The notes beneath the pieces are model-generated. The model was not told the origin of the DNA. It saw only the letters and a program-made list of their open reading frames with translations, and did not search any database. A stretch of 64,000 bases of DNA from Methylocystis hirsuta. GTDB lineage: Bacteria > Pseudomonadota > Alphaproteobacteria > Rhizobiales > Beijerinckiaceae. Each line of letters begins with the position of its first letter. The stretch's first letter is position 1. A program made the translations under genes and the position numbers. Where the stretch lies: NCBI RefSeq assembly GCF_003722355.1, contig NZ_QWDD01000004.1, forward strand, positions 1 to 64,000, given 5' to 3'. Positions 25,620-35,100 of the stretch are shown here, one piece after another.

Positions 25620-26798
25620 TCAAGATCGAAGCGGCGCGGTTCCCTCGTTGAGAATGTCGAGATAGGCGCGATAACTGAAAACTCGGCCACGACGGCGGCC
25701 CGTGATTTCTTCTATAATCCCGAGGCGCACGAGATCGCTCAATGCGGCATTCACCGTTGGCGCCGTCAAACCGGTGCGCGCAACCAGGCCGTTGGCGGTG
25801 ACAAAAGGATTCTGCTGGAGCAGTTCGTGAAGGCGCAGCGTGGATCCGGCGCGATCACTCTCTGCCGCGATCCGTTCCCGGTCTTTCGTGAAAAGATCGG
25901 CGATACGCACGGCGGCGTCGAACGCCTGATTCGCCGTCTCCGCGACGCCATCGAGGAAGAATTCGAGCCACGCTTCCCAGGCGCCGCTCTCGCGAACTTC
26001 CTGGAGCAGCCGATAATAGTCGGCGCGATGCGTTTTCAGATAGAGGCTGAGATACAAAAGCGGATTGCGCAACACGCCATTGGCGCAAAGAAAGAGCGTC
26101 ACCAGGAGACGCCCGACACGCCCATTGCCGTCGAGAAACGGATGGATGGTTTCGAATTGGACATGGAGCAACCCGGCCTTGATGAGCGCCGGCAGTCGCG
26201 ACTCCGTCTCGTGGATGAACCGCTCGAAGGCGTCGAGGCAAGCGTCGAGTTCACTGATCGGAGGGGGAACGAAAAGCGCATTGCCGGGCCTTGTGCCGCC
26301 GATCCAATTTTGAGAACGGCGAAATTCTCCTGGGTTTTTTGTTTCACCTCGGCCACCCTGCAGAAGGCGAGCATGCAATTCCCGGATCAGCCGCAGCGAC
26401 AGCGGAAACTCCCCAAGTCGCTCCAGACCGTACATCATCGCATCGACGTAATTCGAGACTTCGCGAATGTCGTCGATAGGCTGGCCTGACTGCGCTTCCG
26501 TCTCGAAACGCAAGAGGTCCGAGAGCGTCGACTGCGTTCCCTCGATTTGCGACGAAAGCACCGCTTCCTTGCGGACATACATATAGAGAAAGAGTTCCTG
26601 CCGCGGCAGCAGCACGGCGGCGCCGTCCAGTCGGCCGAGCGCCCGCTCGGCGGCGCTGAGGCGGTCCAACAACAGCAAAATGTCGATTTCCGGCTTTGGG
26701 GGAAGCGGCGGCGGAACAAAGGCGCGGACGACTTCGCCCGCCACCGGCGTTTCCACATAGCGGCCAAGACGGCTATTTGCTTGAGGATCGATAGTCAT
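25620..26798 (-). CDS. Fic family protein (AMPylator-like)
   Basis: The product has 392 residues. An N-terminal inhibitory helix carries the class II motif SSQIEG (residues 82-87, S-x-x-x-E-G). The catalytic motif HPFLDGNGR is at 219-227 (His219). A C-terminal winged helix (VTANGLVARTGLTAPTVNAALSDL) suggests DNA binding or autoregulation. Fic enzymes transfer AMP or other groups to hydroxyls of target proteins; the inhibitory Glu is kept, so basal activity should be low. Two inverted repeats lie in the gap upstream. The gene is divergent from the SIR2/Argonaute pair. Confidence 0.9.
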   Translation of the reverse strand: MTIDPQANSRLGRYVETPVAGEVVRAFVPPPLPPKPEIDILLLLDRLSAAERALGRLDGAAVLLPRQELFLYMYVRKEAVLSSQIEGTQSTLSDLLRFETEAQSGQPIDDIREVSNYVDAMMYGLERLGEFPLSLRLIRELHARLLQGGRGETKNPGEFRRSQNWIGGTRPGNALFVPPPISELDACLDAFERFIHETESRLPALIKAGLLHVQFETIHPFLDGNGRVGRLLVTLFLCANGVLRNPLLYLSLYLKTHRADYYRLLQEVRESGAWEAWLEFFLDGVAETANQAFDAAVRIADLFTKDRERIAAESDRAGSTLRLHELLQQNPFVTANGLVARTGLTAPTVNAALSDLVRLGIIEEITGRRRGRVFSYRAYLDILNEGTAPLRS

Positions 26799-26822
26799 TG
26801 GGCGATCATGCCGGAATTCACT

Positions 26823-26905
26823 TATTTAAGCAAACACCGTCATACTTAAATAGCGCGAGGGCGAAGGTAAGGGGCTTTAATTTGAGTGCCGGGCGACCAC
26901 TCAAA
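26823..26905. promoter_or_regulatory. Two inverted repeats between Fic and Argonaute genes
   Basis: TATTTAAG (26823-26830) and CTTAAATA (26845-26852) are perfect inverted arms 14 bases apart, 25 bases upstream of the Fic start. TTTGAGTG (26881-26888) and CACTCAAA (26898-26905) are perfect 8-bp arms around 9 bases, upstream of the SIR2 gene. Both could be operators in this divergent gap; no promoter is certain. Confidence 0.5.
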
Positions 26906-27059
26906 CAATTGGTGCGTTCAGCGAGGGCGACACGGCTCAAAGCGCTGCCTTCCAATCCGCCTACTACATTTCGGCTGAAAAAGAGGGAAAGTAACTGTAT
27001 CTAGATTGGTGTTCGTGTATTGTTCGCTTCAGTCGATTCCCTCGAATCAGGGTCCCCGC

Positions 27060-29603
27060 ATGTGTCACTCAGACACTGTCCGCGAACTTGTCTCCCTTCT
27101 CAAGCCACAAAATGAGGCGCGCCCTACAATCCTGTTGGGCGCCGGCGCTTCATTCTCGTCCGGAGTTCCACTGGCCGACGAGAGCGTTAGGCGTATCGCA
27201 AGACGATACTACGCTGAGCGAGTAGTCGCCGGTCAGGTGCTGCCCGAACAAGTGAAAACCTCGGAGTGGATGGCTTGGCTCGGCGACCAGCCTTGGTTCA
27301 TTCGCGATCCGGCGAGGCTCTCAGAAAATTTCCCGTTGGCCGTCAAGCATCTGCTCCGACCACAAGCATATCGGCAGAGATTGCTGCTGGACTTGATTGC
27401 AGCCAACGCCGAGATCGGAAGCGGATATCGGCATCTCGCTGAACTTGTCTTGCGCGGACTAGTCGGAACGATTCTCACGACCAATTTCGACATCTGTCTT
27501 CCGCGGGTCCTAAACGACAAGCGGCCGCACATTCGTCACGTCGCAGAGGTGAACCGCGGGCCGGACGACTTCCGCGAATTCGACATCTTCAACCGAGCTC
27601 AAATCGTATGGCTCCACGGAAAAGCCGAGCAATACACAGACAGAAATCTGGCCGAGGAAGTTGCGCAGCTCGATCCAAAGCTAGTGGGAGTCCTCTTCCC
27701 GCTTCTCCAGTCCACGCCTCTTATCGTGGTCGGCTATCGAGGCGCCGAGCCATCAATCATGACCAGCCTGCTCGGTGAGACCGGAGACCTCGCATTCAAG
27801 AAAGGAGTATTCTGGTGCCATCGCAGTGGGGATTTGCACCCGAACGTCGAGGCGCTCCAGGATCGGCTCAGCAGCAATTTCAAGCTCTGCGACATCGACG
27901 GCTTTGACGAACTGTTTGCCGATCTCGACAAAGAGCTCGCTCGGCAGCAACGAAACCTCGGCGCTCCCATCGCTGACGCCATGCCGGATTTCGACGACCG
28001 TCCAATGGAGGGTGCGACCCTTGCCGATCTCGATCTGGATCTGGCCCTTCACACAGCCCTCCAATATTCGCGCAAGTTGGGCCTCCGGGAGCCGATGGCT
28101 GGCACGCTCAAAGTGTTTCTGCGCGAACTCGGCCTCCTCGTTGATGCGGGCGGCGTCGAGCGACCGAGCATAGCAGCGGTGCTCCTTTTCGGACGAGAGC
28201 CGCAGCGCTTTCTGCCTCATGCCGTCGTCACCGCGACGATTGATGGAAAGAAACGCAAGGTCTTCACCGGCAACCTCTCGATGCAACGGAGCGAGCTCCT
28301 GGAATGGTTGGAGCAACCCGACGTCAATCCAATCCTGAAGGTGAAGGTGCGCGGGAAACATGAGGAGCGACGCGCGTTTCACGAACGTGCTTTGATCGAG
28401 CTGTGCATCAATCTGCTCGTTCATCGCGACTATGACGACCGCCGCCCCGCAACCTTAGAGGCGCGAGGCAACAATGGGATCTCTTTTCAAAATCCCGGTC
28501 GGCTGCCGGAGCGCGTAGCCGACCGACTCACGCTGGACGCTCGGGGAAGATTCGAGCCAGTCCACGAGTTGACATCGCCACGCAACCGCGCCCTCTGCGA
28601 CGTCTTTTATGGAATGAGCGTCATGGAACGCGCCGGCACCGGTCTCTCTGACGTCGTCAAGTACGCGAAGGAAGGCGACGGCGACGCAATTTTTAGCATC
28701 CCGCCCGGGAGTGAAGATTTCAGGGCTGAGATCCTCCAGCCAGAGGCCTCCGGCAGGTCGTCACCGGTGGCGCGGGAGAGACGACCGATCGGCACCTACG
28801 TGGTCAATCTGATGCCGTTCTCCTCCTTGCCACCGACAGTCTCAAGAGTTTGCGTTTCCGGGAACATGCAAGCGATCGTGAAGAAGGTGCCGTTGGACGG
28901 GATCGGCACGGCATTGGTTCATTCGGGCGAGTTTTGGTCATTCGCGCCCGCGCCGTTGCTTCACGCGGTTCTCAAGCCTGTGATGACCGAACAGAACGTC
29001 CGGGAAACTCCCAGAGACGTCTTGGCAGCTGATCCAGATTCCGCTCACATTCTTTCGTGGCTACTTCGCAAGCACTTCGAAAGTCACCTCCACGCTCTGC
29101 GCGGTCAGGGGCTTATGATCGAGCCCAACCGCAAGTCCAACCGCCGCGCCTACTTCTTCGGAGAGAAGAATGGGCCGAGGATGATGATCTATGACACGCC
29201 GCACCGCCGCGGTGTGCCACGTGAAGTCGTGAAACAGCGCGGAGATTCGCCGCGCATTTGGTTCGAGAACGAAGGGATTGCCTACGAGATCGCCCGGTTG
29301 GGCTCCGTGTGGGGCGTGCGCGTGAAGCCGTTCTATATGTTCACCGGTCCGGACGCGCGCACGCCCCTGCCGGGATATGCCAGGACGGCGAAGGCGACCC
29401 GACGAATGAAGTTCGATCGCAACCAGAGCGTCGAGAGTGACCTTACGTTCTGGGGCCGGTTCCTCTCGAGAGGCGCACCCGTCGTGAACCTCGGGTGTGG
29501 CCCGGTCAGAGATCTGCTGCTCGAAGGCTCATTCATGTCATTGGATGTTCCTGAGGAAGGACTGCTCGATGCCGACGGCGATAAAGATCAAATGTCTGCC
29601 TGA
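27060..29603 (+). CDS. SIR2-APAZ protein with RecG/Schlafen-type middle domain
   Basis: ATG 27060 gives 847 residues; the ribosome binding site is weak and ATG 27006 is possible. Residues about 20-290 are a SIR2 NAD+-hydrolase domain: GAGAS (27-31), TTNFD (140-144), catalytic-type LHG (185-187) and VVGYRG. Residues about 330-560 resemble the middle and HATPase_c_4 parts of Schlafen-AlbA_2/RecG-related proteins: AAVLLFGREPQRFLPHA, ELCINLLVHRDY (447-458), NPGRLPE, SPRNRAL and ERAGTGL; the AlbA_2 part itself is absent. Residues about 580-847 are APAZ-like, including WFENEGIAYEIARLGSVWGV, by position and pairing with Argonaute. It overlaps the Argonaute gene by 35 bases. In SPARSA systems the partner's guide-target recognition activates SIR2 to destroy NAD+ and kill or arrest the cell. 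Typical SIR2-APAZ proteins are about 250-300 residues shorter. Confidence 0.82.
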   Translation: MCHSDTVRELVSLLKPQNEARPTILLGAGASFSSGVPLADESVRRIARRYYAERVVAGQVLPEQVKTSEWMAWLGDQPWFIRDPARLSENFPLAVKHLLRPQAYRQRLLLDLIAANAEIGSGYRHLAELVLRGLVGTILTTNFDICLPRVLNDKRPHIRHVAEVNRGPDDFREFDIFNRAQIVWLHGKAEQYTDRNLAEEVAQLDPKLVGVLFPLLQSTPLIVVGYRGAEPSIMTSLLGETGDLAFKKGVFWCHRSGDLHPNVEALQDRLSSNFKLCDIDGFDELFADLDKELARQQRNLGAPIADAMPDFDDRPMEGATLADLDLDLALHTALQYSRKLGLREPMAGTLKVFLRELGLLVDAGGVERPSIAAVLLFGREPQRFLPHAVVTATIDGKKRKVFTGNLSMQRSELLEWLEQPDVNPILKVKVRGKHEERRAFHERALIELCINLLVHRDYDDRRPATLEARGNNGISFQNPGRLPERVADRLTLDARGRFEPVHELTSPRNRALCDVFYGMSVMERAGTGLSDVVKYAKEGDGDAIFSIPPGSEDFRAEILQPEASGRSSPVARERRPIGTYVVNLMPFSSLPPTVSRVCVSGNMQAIVKKVPLDGIGTALVHSGEFWSFAPAPLLHAVLKPVMTEQNVRETPRDVLAADPDSAHILSWLLRKHFESHLHALRGQGLMIEPNRKSNRRAYFFGEKNGPRMMIYDTPHRRGVPREVVKQRGDSPRIWFENEGIAYEIARLGSVWGVRVKPFYMFTGPDARTPLPGYARTAKATRRMKFDRNQSVESDLTFWGRFLSRGAPVVNLGCGPVRDLLLEGSFMSLDVPEEGLLDADGDKDQMSA

Positions 29604-31071
29604 ACCGGAGTTGCAGTTCAGCAATGGGCGGAGAGATATCGATCCGCGTCGCGCGCTTTCCGCGAACGGCCCGGCCGACCATCGCGGACTTCGTACGATC
29701 CGCGTTGGCTTGGTCGGTCTCATGGACGATGTGAACGCGGCGCGCGCCTGGATCGGATGTCTGGATGCCTTCAAGGCCGCGCGCGAGCGCAACGCCCGTC
29801 GATTCCGGGATTGGCCTGGAGCCGAAAAGGCGCTTGGCGCCAAGTTCGGGATCGAGCAGCAATTCGTCCGCATAATCGATAAGTCGCAGTTCGACCGTCT
29901 CTTTCGAGAACGCATCAGCGGTGACGAATTCGAAGCGCTCGTTGAACTTTTCGAAGGTCCTCTCATTGCTATGTTTGGCGACGTTCGTCCAGACTGCATC
30001 GTCGTTTGTATTCCAGACGCTCTAGGCGATCTACGCGTGCAGAACCCCGAACTTTCCGCCAGGGAGCGAAGAGCGCTGGAAATTCTTAAGCGCGAGGAGG
30101 AGAGCGCTCAAGGCGACCTGTTCGCCCCGACGGAAGAAGAGCTGGCCGAAGCCGAAGCGCTGCGCACGACGGCGGAGGATCTGCTGTTCCGCACGTTTTA
30201 TCGGGCGTTGAAGGCTAAAATTCACAAGTACGATAACGCCGTTCCCATTCAGGTGCTCCGCCGAACGACGATCGATCGCCCCGAAGATGCCGGACATAGC
30301 CAGGCGACGCGAAGCTGGAACTTCGCGACCGCGCTCTACTACAAATCGGGCGGCCTTCCTTGGCGACCGGCCGATCTGCCTGAAGGTGTGTGTTTCATCG
30401 GAGTATCGTTCCATCATCTAAAGAAGCGAGGAGGCCATCTCGTCTATGCGAGTGTCGCTCAAGCGTTCTCGTCGGACCACGAGCCGTTCTGTCTCAAGGG
30501 CGCACACATTGATCACGAACAACGGCGCGACAGGCAGCCCTATCTCAACACGTCGCAAGCGTTCGCAATGATGCGTGACATACTGCACGGCTACGAAAAG
30601 CGCACCGGTGTAAAGCCAAAGCGCGTCGTCGTGCATAAGACGTCGATGTACCAGCCCGAAGAAGAGGAAGGGTTCCGAGAGGGCGCGAAGGGCATCGTGC
30701 CGGCTTGCGATCTTGTTTGGCTCAGACAGACACCTTTTCGGCTTATCAGGAAGGGATCGGAGGAGCCTTGGCGCGGCACGCTGTGTCAGATCGAAGGCGA
30801 ATCCTATTTATTCACGAGCGGGTATGTGCCGTGGTGGGACGAGTTCCCTGGCGCTCACATCCCAGCTCCGATGCAAATCGGGTCGGCAGGGCCGACCGAC
30901 ATCGAAGCACGCTCCAAAGAGATTCTAACGCTCTCGAAAATGAATTGGAATTCGAGCGACGGCATCACTCGCCTGCCGGTGACACTTTTGTTTGCCAAGA
31001 AAGTTGGAGAGATCATGACGGAGCTATCCGACAACGTCACGCCCAATCCCTCTTTCCGGTTTCATACGTGA
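29569..31071 (+). CDS. Short prokaryotic Argonaute (MID-PIWI), catalytically inactive
   Basis: ATG 29569 is chosen because GAGGAAGG lies 8 bases upstream; the product has 500 residues, as expected for short pAgos without N and PAZ domains. The N-terminal half is MID-like (IRVGLVGLMDDV near residue 45; CIVVCIPD near 145). The PIWI half has ALYYKSGGLPWR (about 255-266), GVCFIGVSF (about 273-281) and RVVVHKTS (about 352-359), then NWNSSDG and LPVTLLFA. In active Argonautes the second and third blocks carry catalytic Asp residues; here they read Ser and His/Lys, so no target cleavage is expected. Short pAgos bind a guide and sense target nucleic acid, then switch on the partner effector. The overlap implies coupled translation and a fixed complex. 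Confidence 0.87.
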   Translation: MPTAIKIKCLPEPELQFSNGRRDIDPRRALSANGPADHRGLRTIRVGLVGLMDDVNAARAWIGCLDAFKAARERNARRFRDWPGAEKALGAKFGIEQQFVRIIDKSQFDRLFRERISGDEFEALVELFEGPLIAMFGDVRPDCIVVCIPDALGDLRVQNPELSARERRALEILKREEESAQGDLFAPTEEELAEAEALRTTAEDLLFRTFYRALKAKIHKYDNAVPIQVLRRTTIDRPEDAGHSQATRSWNFATALYYKSGGLPWRPADLPEGVCFIGVSFHHLKKRGGHLVYASVAQAFSSDHEPFCLKGAHIDHEQRRDRQPYLNTSQAFAMMRDILHGYEKRTGVKPKRVVVHKTSMYQPEEEEGFREGAKGIVPACDLVWLRQTPFRLIRKGSEEPWRGTLCQIEGESYLFTSGYVPWWDEFPGAHIPAPMQIGSAGPTDIEARSKEILTLSKMNWNSSDGITRLPVTLLFAKKVGEIMTELSDNVTPNPSFRFHT

Positions 31072-31103
31072 AATTTCGAGATCCGGTGACGTGACGCGGC
31101 TCT

Positions 31104-32126
31104 CTATTTGTCGAGGTCGGAACGATCGCAACCAAGAAATGCTGCCACTCGCGATCGCAGCGCGTAAGGCGAGGTAGCACGCAGGTCGCTGTTGAAGTCG
31201 GTGCGCAACGAGGAAATCATTCTCGCGTCGACATCTACCGCCCCGGCCCGCTCCCGCAAACGCCGCGCGGCGCTCTGACCGGCGTCGTCATTGTCGCAAG
31301 CGATGATCAGGCGCCGCAAACTCGGCGCAAACTCCCATGCCGCAAGATGTCCAGCGGAAAGCGCGGCGACCATGGGCAAAGAGGGCAGGGCGCATTTGAG
31401 CGACAGAACCGTCTCGATCCCTTCACCGACGAGAACCACGTCTTTGATTTTCCCAAAGCGAACGCCGTTGCCAAGAATGGCGCCGAGCGAACGACGCGGC
31501 GAGGAAACGCGTGCTTTATCCTTGCGCGTCGGATTGAGAAAAGTGCGATGCACGCCGGTGACCTCACCAGAATGGTTGGTGACGGCGGCGACCAGCGCCG
31601 GCAATCTTCGCGACGGCAAGTCGGCGCGCTCCCGATAGAACAGGGCCGGGTGGTAGCGCAGGCACGCAGCGTCGAGATCAGCCGAGATTTTGCGCGCGCG
31701 CAGATAGGCTTCGGCCGGCGTGCCGGCGATCGGCCGAGACGCCGCCCAGATTTTTCGCGCGAGCGCGACCGTGCCGCGCTCCGACGATCGCCCGTCGTGC
31801 AATTCCGGCGGCGGCATTCGCGGCGCTCGCAAAAAGCGCCGCGCCTCGTCGAGCGTATCCTTGAACGAGCCCAAACCTTCGCGCGCGGCGATGAGATCGA
31901 GCAGATCGCCATGTTCTCCTGTCGAGCCGTCAGTCCATTTTCCGCGCGCGCCTTTCCCATAGAGTGGTCCCTTGAGCCGCACGTAAAGGCTGCGGCCCGC
32001 GTGATTGTTCACGTCGCCGACGATCCAGTAATTGCCGGAGCGGGAGCCGTTGGAGAGATAATATTTGCAGACGGCCTCGACATGTTCGGCGAGGCCGCGC
32101 GAGAGACTGCGGGCGGGGCTTTCCAT
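31104..32126 (-). CDS. Toprim-domain primase-like protein (DUF7146 type)
   Basis: The product has 340 residues. The N-terminal part has HAGRSLYVRLKGPLYGKGARGKW and GEHGDLLDLIAAREGLG, typical of the DUF7146 region of plasmid primase-like proteins. The C-terminal toprim fold has VVLVGEGIETVLSL (catalytic Glu) and RRLIIACDNDDAGQSAARRL (DxD-like). Such proteins are carried by plasmids and integrative elements and probably act in priming or processing transferred strands. It lies 14 bases downstream of the helicase gene on the same strand. Confidence 0.8.
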   Translation of the reverse strand: MESPARSLSRGLAEHVEAVCKYYLSNGSRSGNYWIVGDVNNHAGRSLYVRLKGPLYGKGARGKWTDGSTGEHGDLLDLIAAREGLGSFKDTLDEARRFLRAPRMPPPELHDGRSSERGTVALARKIWAASRPIAGTPAEAYLRARKISADLDAACLRYHPALFYRERADLPSRRLPALVAAVTNHSGEVTGVHRTFLNPTRKDKARVSSPRRSLGAILGNGVRFGKIKDVVLVGEGIETVLSLKCALPSLPMVAALSAGHLAAWEFAPSLRRLIIACDNDDAGQSAARRLRERAGAVDVDARMISSLRTDFNSDLRATSPYALRSRVAAFLGCDRSDLDK

Positions 32127-32140
32127 TGTCGCCTCCCGTT

Positions 32141-35100
32141 TTAGGAATTCACGCGCGTCGACGGGGCGACGCGGAGCAGGGGGTAAAGCTCAAAGAGTTT
32201 CTCGACGATTTGCGCCGCCTCGTCGCCGAGCGGCACGAACAGGCGCAGCTTCCAGGCGATGATTTCCGAAACGAGGCCAAGCGCCTTCAGGCGGTCGACG
32301 AGGCTGTCCGAAAACCCGACCAGTTCGAGGCGCTGGCGATTCATCACCAGCGAGCGCTTGAGAACGAAGCCCTCGGAGAGAACGAGGCCGGCGCCATCTT
32401 GAATAACGGCGGCGATCGCCGCGCTTGGAGCGAGGGCAGGGGCCTCGGCGCCCAAGGCTTCGCAGAGAGCCGCGGCGCTCGCCGGCGAAACGAGTCGCCC
32501 AATGATCCGTTCGCCCTCGTCAGTCTGCAGGCGATAGACGCGAGCCGTCTCGTCGGGCAGTCGGTTCCAGACCGGTAGCAGCAGACCGGCAGCAATATGG
32601 AACGTGCTCTCGGTGAATTCCGGAAGGCTGGCGACTTCAGCCTCCCACGCGTGCAGGAATTCTTCCGCGCAAGCCTCGCGCCAATGCGAGCGTTCCAGGG
32701 CCTCGACGCTGATCAGATCGCGATGCACCGGTCTCAGCAGGCGGACGCGCGGTTGAACTGAGCCGTCGTCCTGCATCAGGCCTGGCGCCGGCAATTTGAC
32801 GGCGGCGCGGCCCGACTGGTCATTGACCATCAACCGGGATTTTTGCGACGCAGTCGCGAATTCAAAAGCCTCGACCAGTGTGGTGACCCTGGTTTTGTCC
32901 TTGCGCAGGATGGTGAGAAGTTGGGTCTGCGCGCCGCTCTTGGTATGAGCGGCGATCGTCTGGCGGTTCGTCACGACGAGGCTCTCGGCCGAAAGCGTCT
33001 CGACACCGACGTCGAAAACGCCAGCCTGCACAGCCGCTTCGATGGAGGCCTCCATCAAACCCTCGAAGACCTCGAACAGCCGGTTCTGCAATGTGATCGG
33101 CAGAGCGAGGATGCGATTGAGGAAGGTCGAGATCGGCGGCAGCTCCTCTCGCAGGCTGCCGTCCTGATCGGTAATGTCGAGTCCGGTCGCCTCCTGAAAT
33201 CTCGTCAGGGAGCAGCCTTCGACCTTGCCGGAATAGAGCAGTTGATAGAGCTGGCGCAGCGCTGTGCGGCCATAGGGCGACTCGAGATTGTCCTCGGGCC
33301 GGAACAGCCCTTGGCCACCGGTCTGGCGCTGGCCGCGCGTGATGGCGCCGAGCGTGTCGAGACGCCGGGCGATCGTCGAGAGAAAACGCTTCTCGCCCTT
33401 CACGTCGGTCGCAACAGGACGGAACAAGGGCGGCTGCGCTTGGTTGGTGTGGTTCGTTCTGCCCAACCCCTGAATGGCGTTGTCCGCCTTCCAACCGGGC
33501 TCCAGAAGATAATGGACGCGGAGTCGCTGGTTCTTGGCGCTGCGCTCGGCATGATAGGAGCGGCCGGTGCCGCCGGCGTCGGAAAAGACGAGGACGCGCT
33601 TCTCGTCGTCCATAAAGGCTTGCGTCTCGCCGAGATTGGCGGAGGCGGGCCGGTTCTCGACGCAGAGACGATCCGAGCCGTCGGCATTGGCCTTTCTGAC
33701 GATTCGCCGCGAGCGGCCGGTCACCTCGGCGACCATCTCGGTCCCAAAACGCTGGACGATCTGGTCGAGCGCGCCCTGTACGGCGGGGAGCGCCGCGAGA
33801 TGTTCGATCAGCCGATCACGCCGCTCCATCGCCTCGCGGGAATGCACGGGCTGGCCGTTGTCATCGACGACGGGCCGCGATTGCAGGTCGCCGTTCTCAT
33901 CGGAATAGACCTCGTAAAGCTGAGTCGGGAAGGAATGGGCGAGATAGTCGAGAACGTACTCTCGGGGAGAACAGTCGCAGGATAAATCGCTCCATTCGGA
34001 TGTGGGGATTTCGGCGAGGCGACGCTCCATCAGCGCCTCGCTGGTCGAGACGATCTGAATCACGGCGGCGTGGCCCGCTTCCAAATCGTGATTGATCGCG
34101 GCGATCAGGCTCGGAACCTTCATCGCCGTAATCAGATGATTGAAGAAACGCTGCTTGTTGCTCTCGAAGGCCGAACGCGCGGCGGACTTGGCGTTGCGGT
34201 TATAGGCCCTGCCGCCCTCGCCGGTGATATTGGCCGCTTCCAGAGCGGCGGTGAGATTGTTGTGAATGATCTCGAAGGCCGAGGCGTAGGAGTCATAGAT
34301 GCGGATTTGCTCGTTCGAGAGCCGATGTTCCAGCATCTCGACTTCGACCCCGGCGTAGGAGAGGGCGCGGGACGCATAGAGGCCGAGAGCTTTCAGATCG
34401 CGCGCCAGCACCTCCATCGCCGCGATGCCGCCTGCCTCCATGGCGCCGACAAAATCCTGCCGGGTTGCGAAGGGCATGTCGGTCGAACCCCAGAGCCCGA
34501 GGCGCGCTGCATAGGCGAGATTGGCGACCGTCGTCGCCCCCGTCGCCGAGACATAGAGAACACGGGCGTCGGGCAGGGCGTTTTGCAGGCGCAGGCCGGC
34601 GCGGCCTTGCTGGGAGGCGGCCTTTTCGCCGCGCTCGCCCTTGTCACCGACGGCGTTGGCCATGGCGTGCGCCTCGTCGAAGACGATGACGCCGTCGAAA
34701 TCTTGGCCGAGCCAGTCAATGATCTGCTTCAGGCGGGAGGCCTTCAGCGCGCCGTCGCGGCCCTGCCGCTCGTCCGATCGCAGAGTGGCGTAGGTCGTGA
34801 ACAGGATGCCTTCGCTAAGCCGGATCGGCGTTCCTTGGTTGAAGCGCGACAGCGGGACGATCTGCAGCTTTTCCTGGCCCAGCGCCGCCCAATCGCGCTG
34901 CGCATCTTCGAGCAGCTTGTCGGATTTGGAGATCCACAGCGCCTTGCGCCGACCTTTCAGCCAATTGTCCAAGACGACGCCGGCGACCTGGCGACCCTTC
35001 CCCGCTCCGGTGCCATCGCCAAGATAAAAGCCCCGGCGGAAGCGAACCATATTCTCGGCGTCATCTGGCGCGGCGGCGACGCTGTCAAAAGTCTCGTTGA

